A stretch of 64,000 nucleotides of DNA from NCBI RefSeq assembly GCF_040932005.1, contig NZ_CP162414.1, forward strand, positions 337,501-401,500. The letters are read 5' to 3'. The notes under the pieces are model-generated. The model ran no database searches, had not been told where the DNA came from, and saw nothing but the letters and a program-made list of their open reading frames with translations. The DNA comes from Aestuariibius sp. HNIBRBA575. GTDB lineage: Bacteria > Pseudomonadota > Alphaproteobacteria > Rhodobacterales > Rhodobacteraceae. Below are positions 29,210 through 39,124 of this stretch, piece after piece. Each line of letters starts with the position of its first letter. Positions within the stretch are counted from its first letter, which is position 1. The position numbers and the translations under genes are program-made.

Positions 29210-29661
29210 ACATCAGATCCCTGCTACAGGACGTGACAGCTGAATTTTTTTGATAGAGGGTTGTGGTTCGCTCTGGCAGGCGGATGCGCCTGTGCCGCAG
29301 AGAACCGCAACTTTCGTATCACTCACATAGTCTCTTAGCGTTGGAAATGCAACGTTGGTGACTCTGGATCCATTTATGAGGCCACCTATACTCTTAAGAA
29401 GGCCAAGGTTGGCAAGCCTCCACGCTGAGCATTGGAAGATCTTTGCCAGCTACGTCCTTTTTTGCTTCGCCCGCCCAGAAGCCGACTTTCGCCGCGTCAC
29501 AGAAAATTGGCAAAGAGGGCTCAAAGCCGCCGTTGGCTGTATAATCCATGAACGGCCGCTTTGCCGACGAAGGCAAAGCTATGAGTCGCAAAAGGTAAGA
29601 GTGGTGTGTCGCCCATTTTGTGGGGTGCGCAAAATCAATGACTTAGCGATGTGAAAATGGA
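29210..29661. other. Non-coding accessory DNA
   Basis: About 450 bp. Short frames on both strands overlap one another without a credible start. The promoter for the minus-strand genes to the left is expected in the first 100 bp. Confidence 0.4.
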
Positions 29662-29708
29662 AGAACTATGTGTCGCTCCACACAAATTGTGAAGCGACAC
29701 ATAGTTCT
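29662..29708. repeat. Perfect 16-bp inverted repeat (hairpin)
   Basis: agaactatgtgtcgct (29662-29677) and its exact reverse complement (29693-29708) flank a 15-nt loop that holds the palindrome cacaaattgtg. The right arm is the same sequence that opens repeat copy A next to tRNA-Arg, where the left arm is absent. It could be a transposon-end or MITE-like structure or a bidirectional transcript end. Confidence 0.85.
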
Positions 29709-29945
29709 GCCTTTTGCGACAGACCTTTGCCTTTCACGACGCATAGCCTTTCCTTTTTCGATGATTTTGGCGCTGACGCTCATTCTTTTCTTCTTTCAAT
29801 GGTGCAGGTTTTCAAGACAACCGCTTTAGCGGCTTGCCCTGAAACCTTGCCGCGTGGCGAACGCGGATGGGGGCGAGGCAATGCTATTCGATAGGGGTGG
29901 AGCGGCCCGCAGCGCAGCGAGGACACGGCCCTATCTAATGGGGTT
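29686..29945 (+). repeat. Diverged repeat, copy B (pairs with 18905-19160)
   Basis: Same ordered blocks as copy A, ending 'gcggcccgcagcgcagcgaggacacggccctat'-like sequence split as 'gcggcccgca' + 'gaggacacggccct'. Copy B starts in the right arm of the 16-bp inverted repeat and is cut on its right by the IS5-type remnant. Confidence 0.7.
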
Positions 29946-30765
29946 GCCCGAGGGGGAAAGTACTGTTCGGGATGCCACTGAGGCAGACGACGGGCTTCGT
30001 GCAAAGCCTTCCGCGGCTGGTCAGTCTGGACTGGGCCGTGCCGGACTTCAGTACACTGTGTCGCCGCCAACGAAAGCTGAACGTGGCTATCCAGCATCGT
30101 GGCGGCGTGGGTCCGCTGAATCTGCTGATCGACAGCACCGGCATCAAGGCCGAGGGTGAAGGCGAGGGCGAGTGGAACGCCCGTAAGCACGGCGGCCCTA
30201 GGCGGCGCATTTGGCGCAAGATACACATCTGCGTCGATGAGGAAACGCTGGAAGTTCGGGCCGTCGAAGTCACAGGAAGCAACATCGGTGATGCGCCCGT
30301 TCTGCCTGATCTCCCTCACCAAATCCCGGCGACGAAGAGATCGGTTCCGTGACCGCCGACGGGGCCTACGACACTCGCAAATGCCACGAGGCGATCGCCG
30401 CCCGTGGTGCCGCCGTTGTTATCCCGCCCTGCAAGAATGCCACGCTCTGGAAGCCGACGAGCCCGGGCGCGGTGGCACGAAACGAAGTCCTGCGCGCATC
30501 AAATTATCTCGGCCGCGCCATCTGGCTTCGGTGGAGCGGATATCACCACCGGAGCCGGGTCGAGTCAAAGATGAACTGCATCAAGCTGCTCGGCAAATCC
30601 CTGATGGCAAAAGACTTCGAACGCCAGGTTGCCGAGCTGCAAGTTCTCATCGCCGTTCTGAACGGCTACACCGCTCTCGGTATACCTGTCACACTGCCCG
30701 TAGAGTAAATCCGTCCGGGGAATGGGGCCCTGCGATCAGACCCGGATTTGTGCAACAGCGCCCCC
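29941..30765 (+). mobile_element. Truncated, frameshifted IS5-type element
   Basis: The transposase C-terminal two thirds is present: LLIDSTGIKAEGEGEGEWNA (first catalytic Asp), TADGAYDT (second Asp) and RSRVESKM (Glu) are all readable. The frame breaks near 30330-30345 ('ccggcgacgaag'; restoring one base gives DEEIGSVTADG). The N-terminal third and left end are missing at about 29940. The probable right inverted repeat is 'ggatttgtgcaacagcgcc' near 30745-30763, ending 54 bp after the stop at 30708. It borders the G+C-rich island on its left. Confidence 0.85.
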
Positions 30766-30820
30766 TTCGTGCGTACTGTGCCTTATGGGAGAATTATCCG
30801 TTGTCAGCTCTCATTTCGCG

Positions 30821-30839
30821 TGCTACAACAAATTTGTTA
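30821..30839. promoter_or_regulatory. Candidate GntR operator, copy 1
   Basis: tgctacaacaaatttgtta, containing the perfect palindrome aacaaatttgtt (30827-30838), lies 70 bp before the oxygenase start. It matches 17 of 19 bases with a site before the leuC-like gene (40622-40640), inside the same island. This suggests both operons answer to the GntR/FCD regulator encoded at 39785-40486. Confidence 0.6.
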
Positions 30840-30909
30840 ACGAATTCTTTGTCGGGTACGGCAAAAAATTTTACTTGTCCGAAACCGCTCATTCATCGAG
30901 GAGCGACCC

Positions 30910-31980
30910 ATGCTGACCAACACATTCTCCTTTTCCGACACAGACCGACTGGTCTCGCGGTTCGAACGCATCCATGCGAGCCCGTACCGCAACTATGGTG
31001 CGTTCCGAGCTAAAGTGTCCGAAATGATCGCAACCGAGCCGTTCCTTCGTGAAGAAATGGCAGACATTGCGCGCCTGTTCCGTGAAACCCGCGTCGATGA
31101 GCGCAAGGTGGCACTGGTCAAGAACTGCCCGATCGACCGCGATGTTCCGGTCTACGATCCCGACGATCCGGTTCGCTCGAAACACATGGTGAAAAAGACC
31201 TTCGTGGGCGAGGTTCTCCTCGAGGTTGTTTCGCAAGCCTGCGGCCTGCCGATTCTGTCCTACACCACACGCAATGATGGCGACTTCTTTCAGGACGTCT
31301 ATGCTCAGAAGAAATACTCGGACACCCAGACGCAAAAGACCGACTCCGATCTCTATTTCCACAACGACCGGACGGCCCACCGGGTGCGCGCGGACGTCCT
31401 GTGCCTGCTTGGGATGCGTTCGGACCCCGCCAACGTGATCAACACCAAATACGTGCACGGTACCGACCTGTTGCGCTTGGTCGATCCGGAACTGCACGAC
31501 ATTCTGCGTCAGCCCAACTTCGCGACGCCTTTCGATCTGATTTCGCAGGACTCGAATGAGTTTCAGGTCAATTCAGACAACCATCCGATCCTGATCGGCG
31601 AAAGCGCGTTCCGCTACTATGACGTGCGCACGACGGTTGCCGCCTCGGCCCCGGCGATCGCATGGCGCGCGCTGGCGGCGGTCAAGGACGCGATTACCAA
31701 AGCCCCGAAACTGAACGTGCCGATCCAGACCGGCGAGTTGTTCATCTTCCCGAACCTCGAAGGCCTGCACAGCCGCGACAAGGCCCACGTGCCGAAGCCG
31801 GAAGCCGCCCGCGAGCGTTACCTGTTGAAGACCTACAACTTCTGGGATGAAAGCCGCCGCGATGCCTTTGCCGATCTTTACGTCGAAGGTCTGCCCGGTC
31901 TCGTCGATGACGCCCGGATCGACGGCGCTCGGATCGACGACGCCCGGATCGGCGGCAAGCCCGAACTCGTCTTGGCCTGA
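30910..31980 (+). CDS. Fe(II)/2-oxoglutarate-dependent oxygenase (TauD/clavaminate synthase-like)
   Basis: 356 residues after a gaggagcgaccc ribosome site. The iron triad is His151-x-Asp153 (YFHNDRTAHR) with distal His287 (LEGLHSRDK), and Arg301/303 (RERYLLKTY) is placed to bind 2-oxoglutarate. Enzymes of this fold hydroxylate or desaturate amino acids and small acids in the cytosol. The C-terminus carries a 15-bp repeat (see 31906). First gene of an operon with PEBP, two YrdC-type and transporter genes. The substrate is unknown. Confidence 0.85.
   Translation: MLTNTFSFSDTDRLVSRFERIHASPYRNYGAFRAKVSEMIATEPFLREEMADIARLFRETRVDERKVALVKNCPIDRDVPVYDPDDPVRSKHMVKKTFVGEVLLEVVSQACGLPILSYTTRNDGDFFQDVYAQKKYSDTQTQKTDSDLYFHNDRTAHRVRADVLCLLGMRSDPANVINTKYVHGTDLLRLVDPELHDILRQPNFATPFDLISQDSNEFQVNSDNHPILIGESAFRYYDVRTTVAASAPAIAWRALAAVKDAITKAPKLNVPIQTGELFIFPNLEGLHSRDKAHVPKPEAARERYLLKTYNFWDESRRDAFADLYVEGLPGLVDDARIDGARIDDARIGGKPELVLA
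31906..31950 (+). repeat. Three 15-bp repeats in the oxygenase 3' end
   Basis: gatgacgcccggatc, gacggcgctcggatc and gacgacgcccggatc follow one another and encode three D-x-A-R-I units near the C-terminus. In-frame slippage would change tail length without breaking the enzyme. Confidence 0.85.
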
Positions 31981-32007
31981 GTTACGGTCCATTCAAGGAG
32001 AGATACG

Positions 32008-32478
32008 ATGAAACTGAATTCAGTCGATTTCAACGATGGCGATACGCTGCCGTCCAAGGCGGTCAACGCGCAGATCGGTGGACAGGACAAATCCCCGGTT
32101 CTGAACTTCGACGGCGTACCCGCAGGCACCAAGAGCCTTGCGCTAACCTGCTATGACCCGGATGCGCCGACAGGGTCGGGCTTCTGGCACTGGATCGTGG
32201 TGAACATCCCGGTTCAGACCAGCGGCCAGTTGTGCAGCGAAACCCTGCCTGAGGGCGCGGTTGTGGTGCCGAATGATGCAAACATGCAGGGCTTCATGGG
32301 GGCGCTACCGCCCGCCGGAGACCCGGCACATCGCTATGTGTTCACCCTGCACGCCCTGTCCTGCGATAGCATCGATGCAGGGGCCATGCCGCAGGCCTTT
32401 GTCCGCTTCACCATCAAGACCAATGAACTCGCCAGCGCCAGCACAACGGCTGTCTTTGCCAATACAGCGCCGGCGTAA
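32008..32478 (+). CDS. PEBP/YbhB-YbcL family protein
   Basis: 156 residues. The phosphatidylethanolamine-binding fold signature is complete: LTCYDPDAPTGSGFWHWIVVNIP (anion-pocket Asp-Pro-Asp and His) and GALPPAGDPAHRYVFTLHAL. No signal peptide. It starts 27 bp after the oxygenase with a strong aaggaga site. The bacterial role of the family is unclear; here it may bind a pathway intermediate or a phosphorylated ligand. Confidence 0.9.
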   Translation: MKLNSVDFNDGDTLPSKAVNAQIGGQDKSPVLNFDGVPAGTKSLALTCYDPDAPTGSGFWHWIVVNIPVQTSGQLCSETLPEGAVVVPNDANMQGFMGALPPAGDPAHRYVFTLHALSCDSIDAGAMPQAFVRFTIKTNELASASTTAVFANTAPA

Positions 32479-32501
32479 CACGCAAGAATTGGAGACCTCC
32501 C

Positions 32502-33140
32502 ATGAGTATCCCGCCGATCCTCGATCCAACACCTGAAGCCATTGCCAAGGCCGTGGCCCATCTGCGTGCCGGAGAGATCGTGATCTGTCCGTCAGATGCC
32601 AACTATGGCATCGCGGTCGATCCCTTCAATCCCGATGCCGTGGCATCCTGCTTTGAGTCCAAGAAACGTCCGGGCATGAAGCCGCTGACGCTGTTCGTGG
32701 CTGAGCCGGGGGACTGGCGACGCTTCGGCACCGCCAACAACGAACGTCTGATCGACTCGCTGGCCAGCCTCTACTGGCCCGGTCCGCTCAACATCGTGAT
32801 GGACAAACGGGACGGCGCGCCGAACCTTGCGCTGCACGAAGACGCAACGATCTCGGTGGCCTGCCACGCCAACCCGGTGGTGCGCAGCCTTGCCCGTGCC
32901 TTTGGTGGGGCCATCGCCATGACTTCGGCCAACCTGTCGGGCATGTCCGATGGCGTGCTCGTCGATGTCGATTCGGCGGTGCAACACGTGGGCAAATCCG
33001 TCAGCCTCGTGCTGCGCGGGGGGCCGGTCGAGACGACCACATCGACCACAATCCTGCGTGTCGAACACACCATGTCTTTGCTCCGCGAAGGCGATCTGAC
33101 GTTCGACCAGATCAAGTCCGACGTTCTCGAACTGCAATGA
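32502..33140 (+). CDS. YrdC/Sua5/YciO-type protein 1
   Basis: 212 residues. The YrdC core is clear: ICPSDANYGIAVDPFN, SKKRPGMKPLTLFV (nucleotide-binding basic motif) and AIAMTSANLSG (S-x-N-x-S-G). True Sua5/TsaC makes threonylcarbamoyl-AMP from Thr, bicarbonate and ATP for tRNA t6A. This copy lacks the C-terminal Sua5 domain and sits in an accessory operon with a second, different YrdC protein, so it may activate another amino compound. Function inferred only from the fold. Confidence 0.82.
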   Translation: MSIPPILDPTPEAIAKAVAHLRAGEIVICPSDANYGIAVDPFNPDAVASCFESKKRPGMKPLTLFVAEPGDWRRFGTANNERLIDSLASLYWPGPLNIVMDKRDGAPNLALHEDATISVACHANPVVRSLARAFGGAIAMTSANLSGMSDGVLVDVDSAVQHVGKSVSLVLRGGPVETTTSTTILRVEHTMSLLREGDLTFDQIKSDVLELQ

Positions 33141-33195
33141 CTCTTTCCGGATGCGGCCCGTGCGGTCGCATCCGGAGCTGACCATAGGTATTCCA

Positions 33196-34419
33196 ATGCT
33201 TTCGTTCCCGACCCTCGTGTCGCGGTTCCTCCTGTACCGGGTGGTGTCGCGCTTCTCATTCTACGTGCCGATTTTCGTGGTCGCGCTGCTGGCGGCCGGG
33301 TTCTCGTTCGGTGCCGTGGGCGGCATTCTTTTCGTCTATGGCGTGGCGACCATGCTGTTCGGCGGTCTGGCGCGCCGGGTGCTGAGCTCTGGTGGTCCGG
33401 CGATGACCATCGCTCTGGGTGAGGTTGCAAAACTAGGCTCGAATGCGCTGATCGGCGGGGGGCTCCTGGCGGGCGATGCACTGACCGTGTCGCAGGCCGT
33501 GGGTGTGCTGATTGCGGCGCAGGTGCTTGGCGGTGTTGGCTATTGCCTCGCCGCCGTCGGGGATGGCAGCTTTCTGGCCCATGCCGGTCGGTTGACCGAC
33601 GCCCCGTCCGAGGTGCAGACCCGCGCGCAGGCCCGATCGTCAAGCTACATGTTCATGTCCTTCCTTGCGGCGGGCTGCGTGGGCGCGGTGGTGTTCCAGA
33701 TCAATCCGGCGCTGCCTTTCTTCATGACCAGCGCTGCCAACCTTGCGGCTGCCCTCGTTGCCATCGCGGGCTTGCGCCTTGCCGCACCGGCCAAAACCAC
33801 GGCTGGCACACAGAAGGCGGATGCCGGGCGGCTGACCTTCGCGGCATGGCTCGAACTGGTCAGCTACAGCTTCATGCGGGCCGTGGTTCTGACGCTGCAA
33901 CTGCTCATCCTGCCGGTGTGGTTCTTTCTCGACCTCAAGATCGAGGTTGCCTTCTTCGGCGTGCTCTTTGGCCTGTATACCTTCTCGGGCTTTCTTGGCG
34001 GGCGGTTTTTCCCGCGTCTGGCTGAACGGTTCGGCGCGCGCGGTGCGCTGGCGGCGGTGGTTGGCGTGACGCTGGCCTCGATGCTGGGCTTGGGTCTTGG
34101 CTCGACGCTCTGGGTCACGGTTCTCGCGCCGGTCGGCATGTTCTGCGCCGCCGGGATGCTGCGGCCCGCCTACCTGCCGCTTCTGACACAGGCTCCGACC
34201 GCAACCGGCGGAACAACCAATGCCGTCCCGCAAGCAGAGCAGGTGTTCGGGGCGCTCAGCGCGGCCGCCTATCTGGCCTGTGGGCTGGCCTTTCAATCGG
34301 GGTGGACGCCGCAGCAGCTTGTGCTTGGCTCTACCGCTTTCGTCGCGGGCGTCTTTGCGCTGCGCGCCTTTCTTTCCACCGTCGGTGCGCCCGTGGCGCA
34401 ACCGGACTCCATCGACTGA
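33196..34419 (+). CDS. MFS-type transporter
   Basis: 407 residues from ATG 33196, with about twelve hydrophobic segments. The polar loop between halves (about residues 200-215: APAKTTAGTQKADAG) divides two six-helix bundles. The gene lies between the two YrdC-type genes, so it probably exports or imports the pathway compound. No substrate signature is visible. Confidence 0.8.
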   Translation: MLSFPTLVSRFLLYRVVSRFSFYVPIFVVALLAAGFSFGAVGGILFVYGVATMLFGGLARRVLSSGGPAMTIALGEVAKLGSNALIGGGLLAGDALTVSQAVGVLIAAQVLGGVGYCLAAVGDGSFLAHAGRLTDAPSEVQTRAQARSSSYMFMSFLAAGCVGAVVFQINPALPFFMTSAANLAAALVAIAGLRLAAPAKTTAGTQKADAGRLTFAAWLELVSYSFMRAVVLTLQLLILPVWFFLDLKIEVAFFGVLFGLYTFSGFLGGRFFPRLAERFGARGALAAVVGVTLASMLGLGLGSTLWVTVLAPVGMFCAAGMLRPAYLPLLTQAPTATGGTTNAVPQAEQVFGALSAAAYLACGLAFQSGWTPQQLVLGSTAFVAGVFALRAFLSTVGAPVAQPDSID

Positions 34420-34456
34420 CCTTCAAAAGACACCTGATACCAAAAGGACTTACCCT

Positions 34457-35239
34457 ATGACCGGCAACAAGAAAATTCAGTGGGACGGCGGCGTGCAGGC
34501 CGAGACCATCGCGACCCTATCGCAGCCCGGGCACGTCATCGTCAGCCCAACCAAGGTTGGCTATATCATCATGACGACCGACGCCGCAGGCCTCGAGCGC
34601 AAGTTCGACTGCAAGATGCGCAAGCGGAACAAACCGGGCGTCGTGCTTTGTGGCTCGATGGAACAATTGCGCGAACTGGCCGAGATGAACGACGAGGTCG
34701 AAGCCTTCTATCAGGCGCATTGGGACCACGATATCCTGCTTGGTTGCATCCTGCCGTGGAAGGCGGAAGGCAAGCGTCATATCCCCGACGACGGCTCGGC
34801 GGAGTTGATGATGGACGGGCGCGGCACCAGCTGCTTTGTAATCAAGTTCGGCACCCCTTCCGAAAATGTCGTACGCACCATGTGGGAAGAGCAGGGCAAG
34901 CTGGTCTTCGCGAGCTCGGCCAACCCCTCGGGCCAAGGCAACCGGGGCCTCGTCGAAGGCATCGGTGATCGCATCGAAGCCGAAGCGGACCTGATCGTGG
35001 AAGCCAACGATTACGTCGCTTCGATCCAGCCGGATGCCGACGAATCCACCCGCTATGAACAGGGTGTGATGGTGTCCATGGTTGATGATGCCGGTCGCCT
35101 CGTTCCCGAGCAGAAGCAACAGCGCGGCGTATCGCCGGTGCCGGTTCTTATCCGCAAGGGCCTGAGCGTGGATTCCATCGTGAGCCATCTGTCGACCAGC
35201 TTTGCAAGCTGGGATTTCCGCCACGGTCAATATTACTGA
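34457..35239 (+). CDS. YrdC/Sua5-type protein 2
   Basis: 260 residues from ATG 34457 (caaaaggactt upstream). YrdC motifs are VIVSPTKVGYIIMTTD, KMRKRNKPGVVLCGSM and LVFASSANPSGQGNRG. It is clearly distinct in sequence from YrdC-type protein 1 and longer at the C-terminus (QKQQRGVSPVPVLIRKGLSVDSIV). Two paralogues in one operon argue for carbamoyl-adenylate-type chemistry on a dedicated substrate, or a heteromeric enzyme. Confidence 0.8.
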   Translation: MTGNKKIQWDGGVQAETIATLSQPGHVIVSPTKVGYIIMTTDAAGLERKFDCKMRKRNKPGVVLCGSMEQLRELAEMNDEVEAFYQAHWDHDILLGCILPWKAEGKRHIPDDGSAELMMDGRGTSCFVIKFGTPSENVVRTMWEEQGKLVFASSANPSGQGNRGLVEGIGDRIEAEADLIVEANDYVASIQPDADESTRYEQGVMVSMVDDAGRLVPEQKQQRGVSPVPVLIRKGLSVDSIVSHLSTSFASWDFRHGQYY

Positions 35240-35276
35240 CGCCCGCATTCTCGCGATTTCAAACGAAGTAGATCCA

Positions 35277-36496
35277 ATGAAAACCTGTATTTTTTCACGT
35301 CTTCCCAATTGCTGGCCGCCGCCCCGCTGGCCGCCGAAGGGATGAAATTCGGCGTCGCCATTCCGATGACGGCCGCATCGCCTTTGTTGGCGAAAACCTT
35401 CGCGCAGGGGGCCGAAGTTGCGTTGTCGACGATCAATGCCGCTGGTGGCGTGATGGGCGAACCGGCTACGCTGGTTATTCAGGACACCAAGGCCAATGCG
35501 CAATCCTCTACCGCCGCGATTTCCTCGCTGGTCGGCGTGGACAAGGCCCATGCCATCCTCGGGCCGACCTCGGCCACGGTGATGAGCGTGATCGACAGGG
35601 TTCAAGCTAGCGGCGTGCCTGCGGCTTTCATCGGCTCTACCGCCTCTCTGGATGCCACGGTCAAGGGCAAGACCACCTGGCGCCAGACCAATTCAGACAG
35701 TGAATTCGGCCCCGCAATGGCGCCTTATGCGGCGGATCAGGGCTATAAGAACTATGCGGTTGTGGTGGACTCGCTGGAGGGCGCATAGTCGCTCAAGGTC
35801 ATGATCCTTCCCGCCTTCGAAGCGCAGGGCGGCACCGTCACGCGCAATATCGACGTGGCGCTGAACCAATCCAGCAATCGCTCCGAGCTGATGGACCTGA
35901 TGGCCGAACCGCGCCGGAATGCGCTTTCTTCGAGCTGTCGCCGGATTCCGCCGCGCAATTCTGGCAAAACGCGGCAGAACTCGACGGGCTGGAGGACATC
36001 ACCTTCATCGCGACCGATTTCGCGATTTCCGATGACGCATTGTCGGCCATGGCGCCGGTCGCGGATCGCGTCAACATGGTGGCGCTTGCCGCCGCGTCTA
36101 TCGGACCGGGCCGGGATCACTATCGCGATGCCTTCGCCGCCGTCTTCCCCGATGCAAAGAAGCCTGCACTCTATTCGGATTTCATGTTGGATTCAATCAA
36201 TGTTCTGGCGCTGGCCGCGGAAGCCGCCCAAAGCCTGAAGCCCGAGGATATCGCCGCGCATGTGTCCGAGGTGGCCAACGCCCCCGGGGGAGATCTGCAT
36301 GGATTTCAGCAGCTGCAAGGCGCTGCTCAGTGCGGGCAAGGCGATCAACTACGACGGTGCGGCAGGCACCAATGACGTGGATGCCACCGGCAATGCCCAC
36401 AGCGGGTACGGCGTGTTCCGGGTGGGACGCGCGGCAACCGGCATCGCCGCCGTGGATGAAGCGCGCATCAGTACGCTGATCGCAACGCTGCACTGA
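35277..36496 (+). pseudogene. Branched-chain-type ABC transporter substrate-binding protein, degraded
   Basis: The LivK-type protein is readable in pieces: AEGMKFGVAIPMTAASPLL, then GPTSATVMSVIDRVQASGVPAAFIG, ending STLIATLH. There are at least four lesions: a frameshift in a T6 run in the signal peptide (35292-35297), an in-frame TAG at 35786-35788, and frameshifts near 35925 and 36290. The intact protein would be about 406 residues and periplasmic. It opens the five-gene transporter block, all of which is broken. Confidence 0.88.
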
Positions 36497-36520
36497 CGCA
36501 ACGGCCAAGGGGGACCTGCA

Positions 36521-37394
36521 ATGGAAGATCTTCTCGTTCGTTTGGGACTTGGCATCCTGTCCGAGATTGCCATTGCGGTGCCCACCCTTGGCATGACGCT
36601 TATGTGGACCTCGGGGCGGGTGCTCAACCTTGCCTTTTCCGAGGTGCTGACCCTTGGCGCCTTCATCTCGCTGACCTTGTGGCATCTGGTACCGGTTCCG
36701 GCGGCTATCGCCCTGACCACGCTGGTCACCGGGCTGTGTTCGATGTTGATGTATGCTCTGGTGTTCCAGTGGCTCAAACAGCGCGAAACCTTCGTGTCGC
36801 TGATTGCCTCGCTGGGCATTGCCCTCCTGCTCAACAACCTGATCATTGCCATCTGGGGCACCAAGATCGGCCGGTTCGATTTGCCAGACTCGGTGTTGCG
36901 GGCGGTCCAGTTTGTGCCAGTCCGCCTGACCCCGCTTCTCGAAGTACTGGCGGTACTGGCGATCCTGACCATGGCCTTAGTCGCTCTGCTGATCTACCGG
37001 TCCGATTTTGTCCTGCAAGCGCGCGGCCTCGCAACACGTCGATCTGGCCGAGGTGACGGGCATTCCGGCACTGCGCGTGACGCTTGCGATCTGGGCTTTG
37101 GCCGGGGCGCTTGGCGGGCTTGGCGGCATGGCCATTGGGATGAGTGCGACCGTGTTCCCGTCCGTGGGCGCCAACCTGTTGCTCATCATCGGCGCGGCGG
37201 TCCTGCTTGGCGGGCTTGGCAGTCCGGTCGGCGCGGTCTCGGGCGCTCTGACCGTAGGGATCGCCGCTGAGCTGTCCACGCTGTGGATTACACCCTCTCT
37301 CAAACCGGCTGTAGCCTTTGCCATGATCGCACTTGTGCTGCTGGTGCGGCCGGGTGGCTTGACCAATCAGAAGGTTGTTTTCAAACATGACTGA
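36521..37394 (+). pseudogene. LivH-type ABC permease, frameshifted
   Basis: Frame 1 (MEDLLVRLGLGILSEIAIAV...) gives helices up to YRSDFVLQA; near 37015-37030 homology passes to another frame (VDLAEVTGIPALRVTLAIWA...), which ends at 37394. The joined protein would be about 290 residues, the usual LivH length. No homopolymer marks the break. Confidence 0.85.
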
Positions 37395-38346
37395 TTTCAT
37401 CTGGGTGGCCTCCGCTTTGGCCGGGTATTTTTCGCTTTTGGCCATTGGTCTGAATATCCAGCACGGGCTGGCGGGCCTTGGCAACTTCGGGGTTGCGGGC
37501 TTCATTGCGCTCGGCGCTTATGCGTCGGCGCTGCTGCACAAACACCCGATGACGCTTGGCATTACGGAAACCGTTGTGGCGGCGTTCGGATTGCCTTACG
37601 GGCCGACCGTGGCGCTGACGTTGTGCATCGGAGTTCTGGTTGCCTAGATGCTGGCGCGGATGCTGGATGCCTCTAATCTCGATCCGCTTTTTGTCAAGGT
37701 TCTGACGCTGGTCTTTGCCGAGATCCTGTTTCTGGTGCTTTCCACCCAAAAATCGCTGGCCAATGGCTTTAACGGCATTCGCGGGCTGGACCGGCCGTTT
37801 GCCGAGTTGATCGGTAGTTATGAAAACTACGACTGCGCTTTGGCGATTGTCCTGATCGTGCTCAGCCTTCTTGGTGCGCTGGGTTTCCGCAGCCTGTCGG
37901 CCAGCCCCTATGGCCGCGCCCTGCGCGCCATGCGTGACGATCCCGATGCCGCTGAAAGCCTTGGCTATGATATCCGAGCCTTGCGCACCGCGGCCTTCGT
38001 TTTCGGCTCGACCGTCATGGTTCTGGCCGGGGCGCTCTGGCCGCTGATGACCACGGCTGTCGAACCGTCGGCCTTCAAGTTCGATGTCACGCTTTTGGTA
38101 TGGGCGGCACTGATCATGGGCGGAACCGGCAGCGCCTTTGGGCCGCTGATCGGCAGCGTTCTGCTGTTCGGGATCGTGCATGAAGGCGCGCGCATGATCC
38201 ATTTCGGGCCGCTTCCGCCGCAGGTGATCCCTTTGATCGAGGCGGGCGGCATCGGTGTGCTGATGGTGCTGTTCATCCTGTTCCGTCCCGATGGTCTGTG
38301 GCGCGAAACTCCCCTGAAACTTTCCCCGCTGTGGCAGGAGGCATGA
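37387..38346 (+). pseudogene. LivM-type ABC permease with internal amber stop
   Basis: Starts ATG 37387 inside the end of the LivH-type gene. An in-frame TAG at 37645-37647 splits it, after which the same frame continues (MLARMLDASNLDPLFVKVL...) to 38346. The conserved permease segment ESLGYDIRALRTAAFVFGS is in the second part. A full protein would be about 319 residues. Confidence 0.85.
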
Positions 38347-39123
38347 TGCTGGACGTCCAGAATATTTCGAAATCCTTCGGTGGCTTGCCAGCGGTCAAGG
38401 ATATGTCGATGCAGGTGGCCGAAGGTGAGATCGTAGGCCTGATCGGGCCCAACGGCGCCGGCAAAAGCACATGCTTCAACCTCGTGGCCGGAGAGATGCC
38501 GGTTGACAGTGGGCGCATCACATTTCGAGGGCAGGACATTACGGCGCTGCCGCTGGCGGATCGGGCCAGGCTTGGGCTGCGCCGGTCTTTCCAGATTCCG
38601 CGCCTGTTCGGGCGAATGACGGTGCTGGAAAACCTGCTGGCTGTCATGGATCAGGGCCAGGTGGGTTTGGCGCGGCTGGTGCGCGTTCCAGGCCGTCGCG
38701 CGGCTTGGTCAATCTGTCACCAGAGGCATGGACACGCATGACCGCTTCGGCCTTACTCATATGGCGGACGCCTGGGCGCAGGGGCTTTCGGGCGGGCAGC
38801 AGAAACTCCTGACGTTGGCCATGCTGGCGATCAGCGACGCGCCGCTGATCATTCTGGATGAGCCCGCCGCCGGGGTGAACCCGTCGATGATCAACAAGCT
38901 GGTCGATCACGTCCTGGCCCTGAACGCCGAAGGCAAGACCATCGTTGTCGTCGAACAAAACCTGAGCTTCATCGAACGCGTTGCGCCTCGGGTTTTGGTC
39001 ATTGTTGCGGGTGAAAAGCTGTGTGAGGGGTCCATGGCGGAAATCCGTGACACTTCCGAAGTGCAGCGCGCTTATGTCGGCAGCATGGCCGTGCCGGTCG
39101 CCAAACGGACGGAGGTTGCCTGA
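38343..39123 (+). pseudogene. LivG-type ABC ATPase, frameshifted
   Basis: Walker A GPNGAGKST is in the first frame. The signature LSGGQQKLL and Walker B LIILDEPAAG are in a second frame that is open from about 38728. The break lies between about 38650 and 38730, where the reading becomes unlike the family (VPGRRAAWSICHQ). Total length equals 260 codons plus one base, so a single-base change would restore it. The start overlaps the LivM-type stop (ATGA). Confidence 0.85.
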
Positions 39124-39124
39124 C

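Noticed and set aside
33640..34401. A minus-strand frame of about 250 codons rich in Arg and His
   Set aside because: Shadow of the MFS transporter; composition is typical of reverse-complement translation.
34517..35605. A minus-strand frame of 362 codons
   Set aside because: It is antisense to the second YrdC-type gene and the substrate-binding pseudogene, whose family motifs are unmistakable; long antisense frames are common in G+C-rich codon usage.
37381..38202. A minus-strand frame of 273 codons opposite the LivM-type pseudogene
   Set aside because: Opposite-strand shadow; the plus strand shows permease sequence on both sides of the amber codon.
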